This document shows positions 56,148 to 63,460 of a stretch of 64,000 nucleotides of DNA, one piece after another. How positions within the stretch are numbered: the stretch's first letter is position 1; each line of letters starts with the position of its first letter. The notes beneath the pieces are model-generated. The model saw nothing but the letters and a program-made list of their open reading frames with translations, did not search any database and was not told the DNA's origin. The position numbers and the translations under genes were made by a program. Where the stretch lies: NCBI RefSeq assembly GCF_018736045.1, contig NZ_CP076132.1, positions 1,473,501 to 1,537,500 of the forward strand, given 5' to 3'. Source of the stretch: Flammeovirga yaeyamensis (lineage in GTDB: Bacteria > Bacteroidota > Bacteroidia > Cytophagales > Flammeovirgaceae).

Positions 56148-56470
56148 AAATGAAAAGTTAAAAATGAAAAATGAAAAACGTGAAATGTTGTTCTAACGCT
56201 CGTTTTTGAGGGACGATGTATCGGACATATAATACACTGGTGCCGATGTTAAGTGCTTAGGTAGTAAGTAGCAGGTGCTGAATTTACGCTACACTGGCGC
56301 CGATGTTAAGCGAAGCGTCATCGGTGTCCATAAACGTTAGAGGTCTCCCGACCTCGTTATTGAAATGTAAGTTTAAATAATTAATCATAAAACTAAAACA
56401 ATCTTTGGGCATACAGCTCGCGTTAGCTTAACTAACTACGTTTTTCATTTTTAACTTTTCATTTTTCATT
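56148..56470. repeat. Family-1 MITE-like intergenic repeat, copy A
   Basis: 323 bp. The left end (aaatgaaaagttaaaaatg... to ttctaacgctcg) and right end (ctcgcgttagcttaac... to acttttcatttttcatt) are imperfect terminal inverted repeats of about 50 bp. Inside are a ccgatg...catcgg hairpin and a perfect gaggtc-tccc-gacctc hairpin (56340-56355). It is longer than copies C and D because it holds an extra segment (about 56242-56300) with ggtagtaagtagcaggtgctgaattt, similar to family-2 sequence, flanked by two copies of the gccgatgttaag unit. Confidence 0.85.
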
Positions 56471-56813
56471 GAAAAGCCAAAAAGCTTTTCACATCATATT
56501 TCTAGAAAGTTAGTTCAGCTTTAATTCGAAGTGAAAAAAAGGCTTTTCAAAGCAACTTCTTCGCAACACAATACATGACATTTATTGTGTTTTTTTATGT
56601 CTCATTGATTTTTGATGATAATGAATGGGTATTCATGTTAAGAGAAGATCAAGTTTTGTTAAGAGGGGAAATATATCTTTTTAAGAAACTATGAAAACCC
56701 GACTTAATACTTAATGTGTTGATGATGAAGATATAAAATTGCCTTAACCGATTGGGATTTTGGCTTTTATACATTTGTGTCGATTGTTTTATACACAAAC
56801 TAATTAACACAAA
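56471..56813. other. Intergenic region upstream of the PhoX-like gene
   Basis: 343 bases, AT-rich, no ORF of note. It starts with short repeated cttttc/gaaaag blocks (gaaaagccaaaaagcttttc, an imperfect palindrome at about 56471-56490, echoed near 56543). A candidate promoter lies at the right end. Nothing else was recognised. Confidence 0.5.
56770..56777 (+). promoter_or_regulatory. Candidate -7 promoter element of the PhoX-like gene
   Basis: TACATTTG is a full match to the Bacteroidota TAnnTTTG element, 36 bases before the start codon. The nearest TTG (56752-56754) is closer than the usual 19-base spacing, which weakens the call. Confidence 0.4.
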
Positions 56814-58484
56814 ATGAAAAAGCTTCTATTTTCAATCTTTATCTCATTAGCCTTCTTTATGTCTTGTACTTCTAACGAAGAAACACAAGATCCACAAGAC
56901 ACAGATGCTGCTAACTATGAGGTAGTAAGTTATCAATTGGCAGACGATGGTATGTCTGTGTTAGTTCAATTCGCAAGCGGAAAAACTTCTGTTATCAATT
57001 TTAATGAGTCGGTAAACGGAAATGATGGTACTGGAATTCAAAATATCACATTTGATCCAGTGACAGGTCAGTTGACGATCACGTTAACCGATGGTACGCA
57101 AATGGTTTTTGATATTGCTGAGGAGGTATCAGCAGTGAAATTGATGAACCATTCTATGACTCCTCACTTATTGAAGAGACATTCTGGTTTTGAGCATTTA
57201 GAGATTTTTTCTCTATTATCATCAGAGGATGCTTTGGAAGAGTCGCCAGACTTCCTTTATGGTTCAATGGCGGATGGTGCTGGTCTATTAAAGAACGATG
57301 ACGGTACTTTCACTTTAATCAACAACATCGAGGCACACTATTCTGTTGCAAGAATTTCTTTTGATGAAACTTTCAAGCCTATAAAAGGGGAGATCATCTT
57401 GGATGCTACTGCAACAGCAAATACGGCACAATGTTCTGGTACTCTTGTGACTCCGGAAGAGCATGGTTTTGGTCCAATCTACCTTTCTGGTGGAGAATGG
57501 GGTGGTTCTTCTACGAACGTTTTTGCAACAGATCCTTTCAGAGCTGCTTCAGAAAAATCTGTGGGTAGAACTTTAGATGCTATGGGGCAATGGACTGTAG
57601 AAAATGCAGTTCCTCTTGGAAAAAATGCTTACCCTGAGAAAACAGTTGTTCTTATCGGTGATGATAGCCACGGCGATGCAGGTGGAGCATTAGCAATGTA
57701 TGTTTCTGAAACTGTTGGCGACCTAGACGGTGGTAAATTGTATGCCTTAAAGTTAGGCGACGGTTCTATGATTGATAACGAATTGGCTGCATCTGATGCT
57801 CCTGTTGCAGTTTCTTTCGTTGAGTTAGAAGAAAGAACATATGATGCCTTAAATACAGAATGTATTGCTAAAGGTGTGATGGCTTTCAATAGAGTGGAAG
57901 ATATCGATTACAGAAAAGGTGATGCTTCTGCTAACAGAGAAGTATATTTTACAGCTACCGGTAGAAGTCAATACAACGATACAAGAACTAAATATGGTAG
58001 AATCTACAAATTAGTACTTGATGAAAACGATCCATTATCAGGTACTCTAGAAGTAATTCTTGATGGCGACAATTTAGAGGGTAAAGCTCATCGTTTACAC
58101 AGTCCTGATAACATCTTGGCGACAGAAAACTTCTTATATATCCAAGAAGATCCAAACGGTTACGACGATGTTGCTTCTAAACAACACGATGCTTACTTAC
58201 ATCAGTACAACTTAAAAACAGGTGTATTGAAAGTTGTTCTTGAGTCAGATCACAGAGGTTCTACTGGTCTTGACAATGGTTACGCTAGCATGGACGACCG
58301 TTGGGGAAGATGGGAATTGACAGGTATGATCGATGTTTCTGAGCAATTGGGAATGGACGGTACTTTCTTGTTAATCCAACAAGCACACTCATGGAAATCA
58401 GATGATTTCTTGGATAAATCAAACCCAGCGAACACTATTAACGAAGGTAGTATTCTAACAGTCGTAAAAGGACTTGAAAGATAA
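56814..58484 (+). CDS. PhoX-like (DUF839-type) lipoprotein
   Basis: 556 residues with a lipobox (FFMSCTS; Cys about 18). A short beta-rich stalk (about 30-105) precedes a beta-propeller-like domain. AFNRVEDIDYRKGDAS, REVYFTATGRS, KYGRIYKLVLDENDP, AHRLHSPDNILATENFLYIQEDP and DDRWGRWELTGMIDV match the PhoX/DUF839 pattern (RpEdi, GkvyFa.TG, grvwri, sPDnia..p.G.l.i.eD). Phosphatase activity in this family depends on Ca and Fe, but not all members are phosphatases. The di-heme peroxidase gene follows, so a paired periplasmic role is plausible. Confidence 0.75.
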   Translation: MKKLLFSIFISLAFFMSCTSNEETQDPQDTDAANYEVVSYQLADDGMSVLVQFASGKTSVINFNESVNGNDGTGIQNITFDPVTGQLTITLTDGTQMVFDIAEEVSAVKLMNHSMTPHLLKRHSGFEHLEIFSLLSSEDALEESPDFLYGSMADGAGLLKNDDGTFTLINNIEAHYSVARISFDETFKPIKGEIILDATATANTAQCSGTLVTPEEHGFGPIYLSGGEWGGSSTNVFATDPFRAASEKSVGRTLDAMGQWTVENAVPLGKNAYPEKTVVLIGDDSHGDAGGALAMYVSETVGDLDGGKLYALKLGDGSMIDNELAASDAPVAVSFVELEERTYDALNTECIAKGVMAFNRVEDIDYRKGDASANREVYFTATGRSQYNDTRTKYGRIYKLVLDENDPLSGTLEVILDGDNLEGKAHRLHSPDNILATENFLYIQEDPNGYDDVASKQHDAYLHQYNLKTGVLKVVLESDHRGSTGLDNGYASMDDRWGRWELTGMIDVSEQLGMDGTFLLIQQAHSWKSDDFLDKSNPANTINEGSILTVVKGLER

Positions 58485-58501
58485 TTATCAATTCAATTTA
58501 G

Positions 58502-58546
58502 AACTCGGTGATCAGTTTTCTGATCATTGGGTTCTTTAATTTTTTG
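58502..58546 (+). terminator. Terminator-like hairpin between PhoX-like and peroxidase genes
   Basis: A 14-bp stem using three G-T wobbles (58502-58515 with 58520-58533) and loop tttt is followed by ctttaatttttt. The next start codon is only 5 bases after, so it may attenuate the downstream gene. Confidence 0.7.
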
Positions 58547-58550
58547 CCTT

Positions 58551-60317
58551 ATGAAAAAACTTCTGCTTTTACTTATTGGATGTATTCTGATGTTGTCTTG
58601 TGAATCAAAAAAGCAAGACCTAAAATCAAATATTGAGGACTATTACTATTCTAATTTAAAGGATTGTCGATCGTCTATAGAAAAGATGTCGACCCTTTCT
58701 CAAAAAGACAGTTTGATCATGTCTTTTGATGAAGGACGTAAATCTTTGAAGAAGATCGAAAGCATCATGTGTTTCTATTCTTTCAGAACTTACAAGATGC
58801 TAAACTCGCCCAATTTGCCAGAAGTAGAAGAATTTGATAATGCAGATAAAGTCTTAGATGCCACAGGTTTCCAAGTCATCGAAGAAATGCTCTTTACCGA
58901 CGAAATTGATGTAGTTGGTATCCATCAACAATGCAATCAGATGTTGATGACGATCGATTTGGAATTAGGAAACCATAAAATAACAGTACTAAAACCTTAT
59001 CATCTATTATGGTCTATTAGAGACGAATTAATAAGAATTACCTCTTTAGGTATTAGTGGATTTGATTCTCCAGTTTACTTAAATAGCTTGGAGGAGAACG
59101 TTTATGCCCTCCAAGGTATTCAAGATCTATTAGATCAAAACGATTATCTGTTCCAAGATCAAAAAATCTTAGAACGTTGGGATGAAGAATTAGAGAACGC
59201 AAAACAAACATTAAAGCAAGGACCTAACTTCGATCGATTCGATCGCTATCACTTCATCAAAGATCATATTCATCACCTCATGGGGTTGTGGGTAACGACC
59301 TCAAAAGATTGGAAAGTAGAATTTCCATTCGATCAGAAAGTAAACTACGAAGCATTATCACTATTTCATCCTCAAACATTCAATACGAATAGCTTTATGT
59401 CTAGAAACAGTGTTGAATTTAATGATGAAGTAGTAGAATTGGGACAACAGCTTTTTCATGATGCGTCCCTTTCTGGAAATAACAAAATGAGTTGTGCCTC
59501 TTGTCATGATCCGAAAATGGCCTTTACCGATGGTAGAAAACTATCCATTACCAATAAAGGAAAAGACAACAAAAGAAATGCACCCACATTAATGTACGCA
59601 GGGTTACAAGCCTCACAATTTTATGATGCACGACAATCGAATTTAGAAACTCAGATTCAGGCTGTGGTAGATAATAAAGACGAGTTCGATCATCATATGG
59701 AAGGGGTCGTAGAAGCCGTTCAAAAGAACGAAGCTTACGTGAAGGAACTTCAGAAATACTATAAAGAAGTCGATAGCTATGCTGTAAGAAACTCATTAGC
59801 TATGTTCGTACATAGTTTATCGCCTTTCCAATCCAAGTTCGATAAAGCCATATCCAACATAGGAGAAGATTTAGCCGAAGAGGAAGTAGAGGGCTTCAAC
59901 CTATTTATGGGTAAAGCTAAATGCGGTACTTGTCACTTTGCCCCAATATTTAACGGAACAGTCCCTCCACATTTCACCCATAGCGAGCTAGAAGTATTGG
60001 GTGTGCCCAAAACAGTAGCTTGGGAACACGCAGAAATCGACCAAGATAAAGGCAGGTACGACATTTCGAAAGCAAAAGAAAAAATGTTCGCCTTCAAAAC
60101 ACCAACCGTAAGAAACATCAATGTAACCGCTCCATATATGCACAATGGCGTCTTCAACACCTTGGACGAAGTTATTCAATTTTACAACATGGGAGGAGGT
60201 CATGGTATTGGCATCACTCTCGAAAACCAAACCCTACCGACAGATTCGTTGCATCTTACTATTAGTGAGGTGGAGAATCTTAAGTTGTTCTTGGGGGCAC
60301 TTAGTGATCCTATTTAG
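58551..60317 (+). CDS. Di-heme cytochrome c peroxidase with N-terminal imelysin-like domain, lipoprotein
   Basis: 588 residues from the ATG at 58551; an upstream ATG at 58527 would spoil the lipoprotein signal (LLLLLIGCILMLSCES). Residues about 25-270 are all-helical and resemble imelysin/EfeO-type domains. The C-terminal part is a MauG/CcpA-type peroxidase. Heme sites are MSCASCHDPKMAFTDG (about 315) and AKCGTCHFAPIFNG (about 458), then TPTVRNINVTAPYMHNG with the distal-heme Met. It acts in the periplasm, reducing peroxide or oxidising a partner. Repeat B begins at the base after its stop. Confidence 0.85.
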   Translation: MKKLLLLLIGCILMLSCESKKQDLKSNIEDYYYSNLKDCRSSIEKMSTLSQKDSLIMSFDEGRKSLKKIESIMCFYSFRTYKMLNSPNLPEVEEFDNADKVLDATGFQVIEEMLFTDEIDVVGIHQQCNQMLMTIDLELGNHKITVLKPYHLLWSIRDELIRITSLGISGFDSPVYLNSLEENVYALQGIQDLLDQNDYLFQDQKILERWDEELENAKQTLKQGPNFDRFDRYHFIKDHIHHLMGLWVTTSKDWKVEFPFDQKVNYEALSLFHPQTFNTNSFMSRNSVEFNDEVVELGQQLFHDASLSGNNKMSCASCHDPKMAFTDGRKLSITNKGKDNKRNAPTLMYAGLQASQFYDARQSNLETQIQAVVDNKDEFDHHMEGVVEAVQKNEAYVKELQKYYKEVDSYAVRNSLAMFVHSLSPFQSKFDKAISNIGEDLAEEEVEGFNLFMGKAKCGTCHFAPIFNGTVPPHFTHSELEVLGVPKTVAWEHAEIDQDKGRYDISKAKEKMFAFKTPTVRNINVTAPYMHNGVFNTLDEVIQFYNMGGGHGIGITLENQTLPTDSLHLTISEVENLKLFLGALSDPI

Positions 60318-60480
60318 AAATGAAAAATTAAAAGTTAAAAATGAAAAACGTGAAATGTTGTTCTAACGCTCGTTTCTAAGGGGCGAAGTTAAACTACAAT
60401 GGTGCCGATGTTAAGCGAAGCGTCATTAACGTTAGAGGTCTCCCGACCTCGTTGTATGATTTTTTTTAAACTAACTACTA
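60318..60480. repeat. Family-1 repeat, copy B (right part lost)
   Basis: It starts at the first base after the peroxidase stop. The left terminal repeat, gccgatgttaagcgaagcg and the gaggtc-tccc-gacctc hairpin (60435-60450) are kept, but 10 bases (cggtgtccat-type) are missing between them, and most of the right arm is gone apart from an aaactaactac remnant. The following 60481-60620 has two small hairpins (60511-60530 and 60548-60568) and no gene. Confidence 0.75.
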
Positions 60481-60620
60481 CTACTGAAATAGAAAACCAT
60501 AAGTTGTTCCTGGATCATTAAACTGATCCAAATTTTCTTGTAAATCCACATGGCGGGAGGTGCCATGTTTAGTCTAGGTGTTAATGTCCTATCGTTTTTT
60601 AAGCGGTGGGACTTTTTTTG

Positions 60621-60877
60621 AAATGAAAAGTTAAAAATGAAAAATGAAAAACGTGAAATGTTGTTCTAACGCTCGTCTCTCAGAGGTGACGTTAAACTGC
60701 TCTGGCTCCGATGTTAAGCGCAGCGTCATCGGTGTCAATAAACGTTAGAGATCTCCCGATCTCGTTATAGAAACGTAAGTAGGGCAAATAATTAACATCA
60801 AGGCTAAAACAATATATGGGCATAATTCTCGCGTTAGCATAACTAACCACGTTTTTCATTTTTAACTTTTCATTTTT
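60621..60877. repeat. Family-1 repeat, copy C
   Basis: 257 bp, complete, same orientation as A, B and D. The internal hairpin reads gagatc-tccc-gatctc (60748-60763): both arms differ from the other copies at the same pair (G-C to A-T), so pairing is kept. The right end touches the stop codon of the minus-strand reductase gene. Confidence 0.85.
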
Positions 60878-60880
60878 AAT

Positions 60881-61459
60881 TTAAAATAACTCTCTCCCCA
60901 TCTTCCCAATTCTCTCCAACCACTTACTCCTAAACTTCTCCGAAGATCCCTTCACCGAAGCTACATAACTAACCCTCACCGGCGATACTCCACAGAACTC
61001 CAACGTTCCTCGTTTCAGGGAATGAATGGCGGGATCTTTCATAAAAAACTTATTGTACCAACTGGGGGAATCAGCTGTGACGATTATTCTTGCTGATTTT
61101 CCTTTGAGGAGCTTTTTGGGTAATGCTTGTCCCTCAACTAATTCGTAAGTGATGCCGGGAAGGAAGGTTCTGTCGATAAAGCCTTTCATGATGGCAGGGT
61201 AGCTGTACCACCATAATGGGAAGATCCATACTAGATGATCGGCTGATTTTATTTTTTCTATGGCATCGACTAAGTCAGGTTCTAGGTCTGTTCTTTTGTG
61301 GTAGCCGAATTGCAGACTGGGGTTAAAATCAAGATCTCTGATATTGATTCGATCTACTTTAGTTCCCGTAGATAATGCTCCTTCTTCATAAGCTTTTGCC
61401 AATGCAAAGTTGTAACTCTCTTGGTCGGGATGACCATTTATGATTAGTATTTTTTTCAT
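60881..61459 (-). CDS. NAD(P)H dehydrogenase (quinone)-like, flavodoxin_2 family
   Basis: 192 residues from the ATG at 61459; the longer frame to 61483 adds a non-homologous start. MKKILIINGHPDQESYNFALAKAY is the typical FMN/FAD-binding start. WIFPLWWYSYPAIMKGFIDRTFLPGITYEL matches the flavodoxin_2 family (P.wW...Pa.LKgwiDrvf..GfaY), and SWYNKFFMKDPAIHSLKRGTLEFCGV follows. It likely reduces quinones or azo compounds. The Crp-like gene lies just upstream on the same strand and probably controls it. Confidence 0.9.
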   Translation of the reverse strand: MKKILIINGHPDQESYNFALAKAYEEGALSTGTKVDRINIRDLDFNPSLQFGYHKRTDLEPDLVDAIEKIKSADHLVWIFPLWWYSYPAIMKGFIDRTFLPGITYELVEGQALPKKLLKGKSARIIVTADSPSWYNKFFMKDPAIHSLKRGTLEFCGVSPVRVSYVASVKGSSEKFRSKWLERIGKMGRELF

Positions 61460-61516
61460 ATCGATTAGTTTTTCACAAAACAATAGAAACTAAAGTTTAT
61501 AGCATAGGACATTTGT

Positions 61517-62086
61517 CTAAATCGACATCGAATTTCTTATTCTGCTTAGATGCCTTTGGGTGATTCCAAGGTAGGACGCTAGGTAATTCAAAGGTATTTT
61601 CTGAAGATATTCTGGGTGATGTATCAGAAGGTCCTCATACTTTTTCTCGGCAGTTTCTTTCTGAAGCAGGAATATTCTTTTTTCCATCTCCATATATTCT
61701 TGTTCCGTGAAATATTTAAACAGTCTCAACCAATTAACGTTTGATTTCTCGAGATGAATCATTAAATCTCTTGGTATGATATTTAATTCAACATCCGTTA
61801 AAGCCTGAATGTTTTCAACGGAAGGTTGTTGGGATAATAGGGAGGTATATGCTGAGATAAACGTCTTTTCAAAACGAAAGCAATAGGTGACCTCCTCCTC
61901 ATTAGAATTGTAATAATAGGATCTAAAGAAGCCCTTATTGATAAAGCCAACTTCCTTAGAGATAACCCCTTCCTTAATAAAGAAGTCTCCTTTCTTGATT
62001 ATTTTGGTGGATGTCTGTTGGATAAAATCATCTATTTCAACATCAGTGAGTAGGTTGAACGATTGAAGGTGATTTTTTAAGTCCAT
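61517..62086 (-). CDS. Crp/Fnr-family transcriptional regulator (second)
   Basis: 189 residues. A beta-roll sensor (FIKEGVISKEVGFINKGFFRSYYYN, then YCFRFEKTFISAYTSLL) is followed by a dimer helix and an HTH (IPLNYLASYLGITQRHLSRIRN). This is the short Bacteroidota type with a degenerate nucleotide pocket, often beside a gene it regulates; here that is the reductase 57 bases downstream. Repeat D lies 14 bases before its start codon and so occupies its promoter. Confidence 0.88.
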   Translation of the reverse strand: MDLKNHLQSFNLLTDVEIDDFIQQTSTKIIKKGDFFIKEGVISKEVGFINKGFFRSYYYNSNEEEVTYCFRFEKTFISAYTSLLSQQPSVENIQALTDVELNIIPRDLMIHLEKSNVNWLRLFKYFTEQEYMEMEKRIFLLQKETAEKKYEDLLIHHPEYLQKIPLNYLASYLGITQRHLSRIRNSMSI

Positions 62087-62100
62087 GTAAAATCTAAAGA

Positions 62101-62358
62101 AATTAAAAGTTAAAAATGAAAAATGAAAAACGTGAATTGTTACTCTAACGCTCGTTACTCTTTAGGATGTTAAACTATACTGGCGCCGATGTTAAGCGAA
62201 GCGTCATTGGTGTTCAAAAACGTTAGAGGTCTCCCGACCTCGTTATTGGAACGTAAGTTCAAATAATTAATTATCAAATTTAAAACAATCTATGGACATA
62301 ATTCTCGCGTTAGCTTAACTAACTACGTTTTTCATTTTTAACTTTTCATTTTTCATTT
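62101..62358. repeat. Family-1 repeat, copy D
   Basis: 258 bp with both terminal inverted repeats. The gaggtc-tccc-gacctc hairpin (62226-62241) is intact, and the second hairpin is kept by a wobble (ccgatg with cattgg). It fills most of the 398-base gap between the divergent Crp-like and MarR genes; only 62359-62484 remains for the MarR promoter. Confidence 0.85.
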
Positions 62359-62484
62359 AAAACCCCGTTTTCACTCTAAAACCTCCACCAATCAAAAAAT
62401 TATTTATATAAAAATAGAAATATCATTTGCATTTATTAAAATCATCCTTTATAATTGTATATACATTAATCGTTTAAACAAATA

Positions 62485-62910
62485 ATGAATACAAAATCAT
62501 ATTATAAAGCCATTCATGAAATCATAAAAACAGGACATTGGATCACAGATGCTGTAGGTCAAGTTCTAAAGGAAGATAAGATTACTGAACCTCAGTTTAA
62601 TGTTTTGAGAATATTAAAAGGACAGAAAGGATCGCCGATTACTGTTCAAGAAATACAGGAGCGAATGGTTCAGCGTTCGAGTAACGTGACTCGAATTATC
62701 GATAAATTATTAGATAAAGGATTGGTGAAAAGGGAAGAATGCCCGACCAATCGTAGAAAAATGGACATTACAATTACTCCTTTTGGATTGGAAGAATTAG
62801 AAAGGTTCGATCAGAAAGTAATTGAGTTCCATGCACCTTACACACAAAACTTAACTGCTGAAGAGGCAGAAACATTAGAAAAATTAATTAAAAAACTCAA
62901 AGGAGAATAA
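62485..62910 (+). CDS. MarR-family transcriptional regulator
   Basis: 141 residues, normal for MarR. The winged helix-turn-helix is visible: ITEPQFNVLRILKGQKGSPI, VQEIQERMVQRSSNVTRIIDKLLDKGLVKREECPTNRRKMDI with the wing Arg and Asp. The dimer helices are at both ends. It is first in an operon with an FMN reductase (1 base between) and a pirin, which it probably represses in response to a small oxidant or phenolic ligand. Confidence 0.93.
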   Translation: MNTKSYYKAIHEIIKTGHWITDAVGQVLKEDKITEPQFNVLRILKGQKGSPITVQEIQERMVQRSSNVTRIIDKLLDKGLVKREECPTNRRKMDITITPFGLEELERFDQKVIEFHAPYTQNLTAEEAETLEKLIKKLKGE

Positions 62911-62911
62911 C

Positions 62912-63460
62912 ATGAAAAAATTAGTCGTATTTGGAGGTTCCAATTCAAAAACATCAATTAATGCTCAATTAGCGGAGTGGGCAGGTTCTCAAGTGGAAGA
63001 GGCAGAAGTGAAAGTTTTAGACTTGAACGATTATGAAATGCCGATCTATGGTATCGACAAAGAATTAGCATCAGGTATTCCTGCACAAGCAAATCAGTTT
63101 TTAGAAGACTTGGCATCGGCCGACGGTATTATCGTTTCTTTTGCAGAGCACAATGGTAATTTCTCTGCTGCTTATAAAAATATCTTTGATTGGGCATCAA
63201 GAGCTGAGCGTTTAGTATATGCCAACAAACCAGTATTTGTGATGGCAACTTCTCCGGGTCCAAGAGGTGGAGCAGGGGTATTGAACATTGCAACATCATC
63301 TTTACCTTATGCAGGGGCCAATGTAGTGGGTAGTTTCTCATTGCCATCATTCCCTTCAAATTTTGATAACGGAATTACAAATGATGAGTTAAATACACAG
63401 TTCCAAGAAGCATTTTCAATCTTTACATCAGAAATTCATGAAACGTCAGTTAAAGCGTAA
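62912..63460 (+). CDS. NADPH-dependent FMN reductase
   Basis: 182 residues. VVFGGSNSKTSINAQLAEWA is the FMN phosphate loop, and GIIVSFAEHNGNFSAAYKNIFDWASR the family core (iivtPeYngs.pg.LKnaiDw.sr). VMATSPGPRGGAGVL matches the conserved near-C-terminal loop (msaspGg.gG). It reduces flavin or quinone with NADPH. It starts 1 base after marR, and the pirin gene begins inside its last 23 bases. Confidence 0.93.
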   Translation: MKKLVVFGGSNSKTSINAQLAEWAGSQVEEAEVKVLDLNDYEMPIYGIDKELASGIPAQANQFLEDLASADGIIVSFAEHNGNFSAAYKNIFDWASRAERLVYANKPVFVMATSPGPRGGAGVLNIATSSLPYAGANVVGSFSLPSFPSNFDNGITNDELNTQFQEAFSIFTSEIHETSVKA

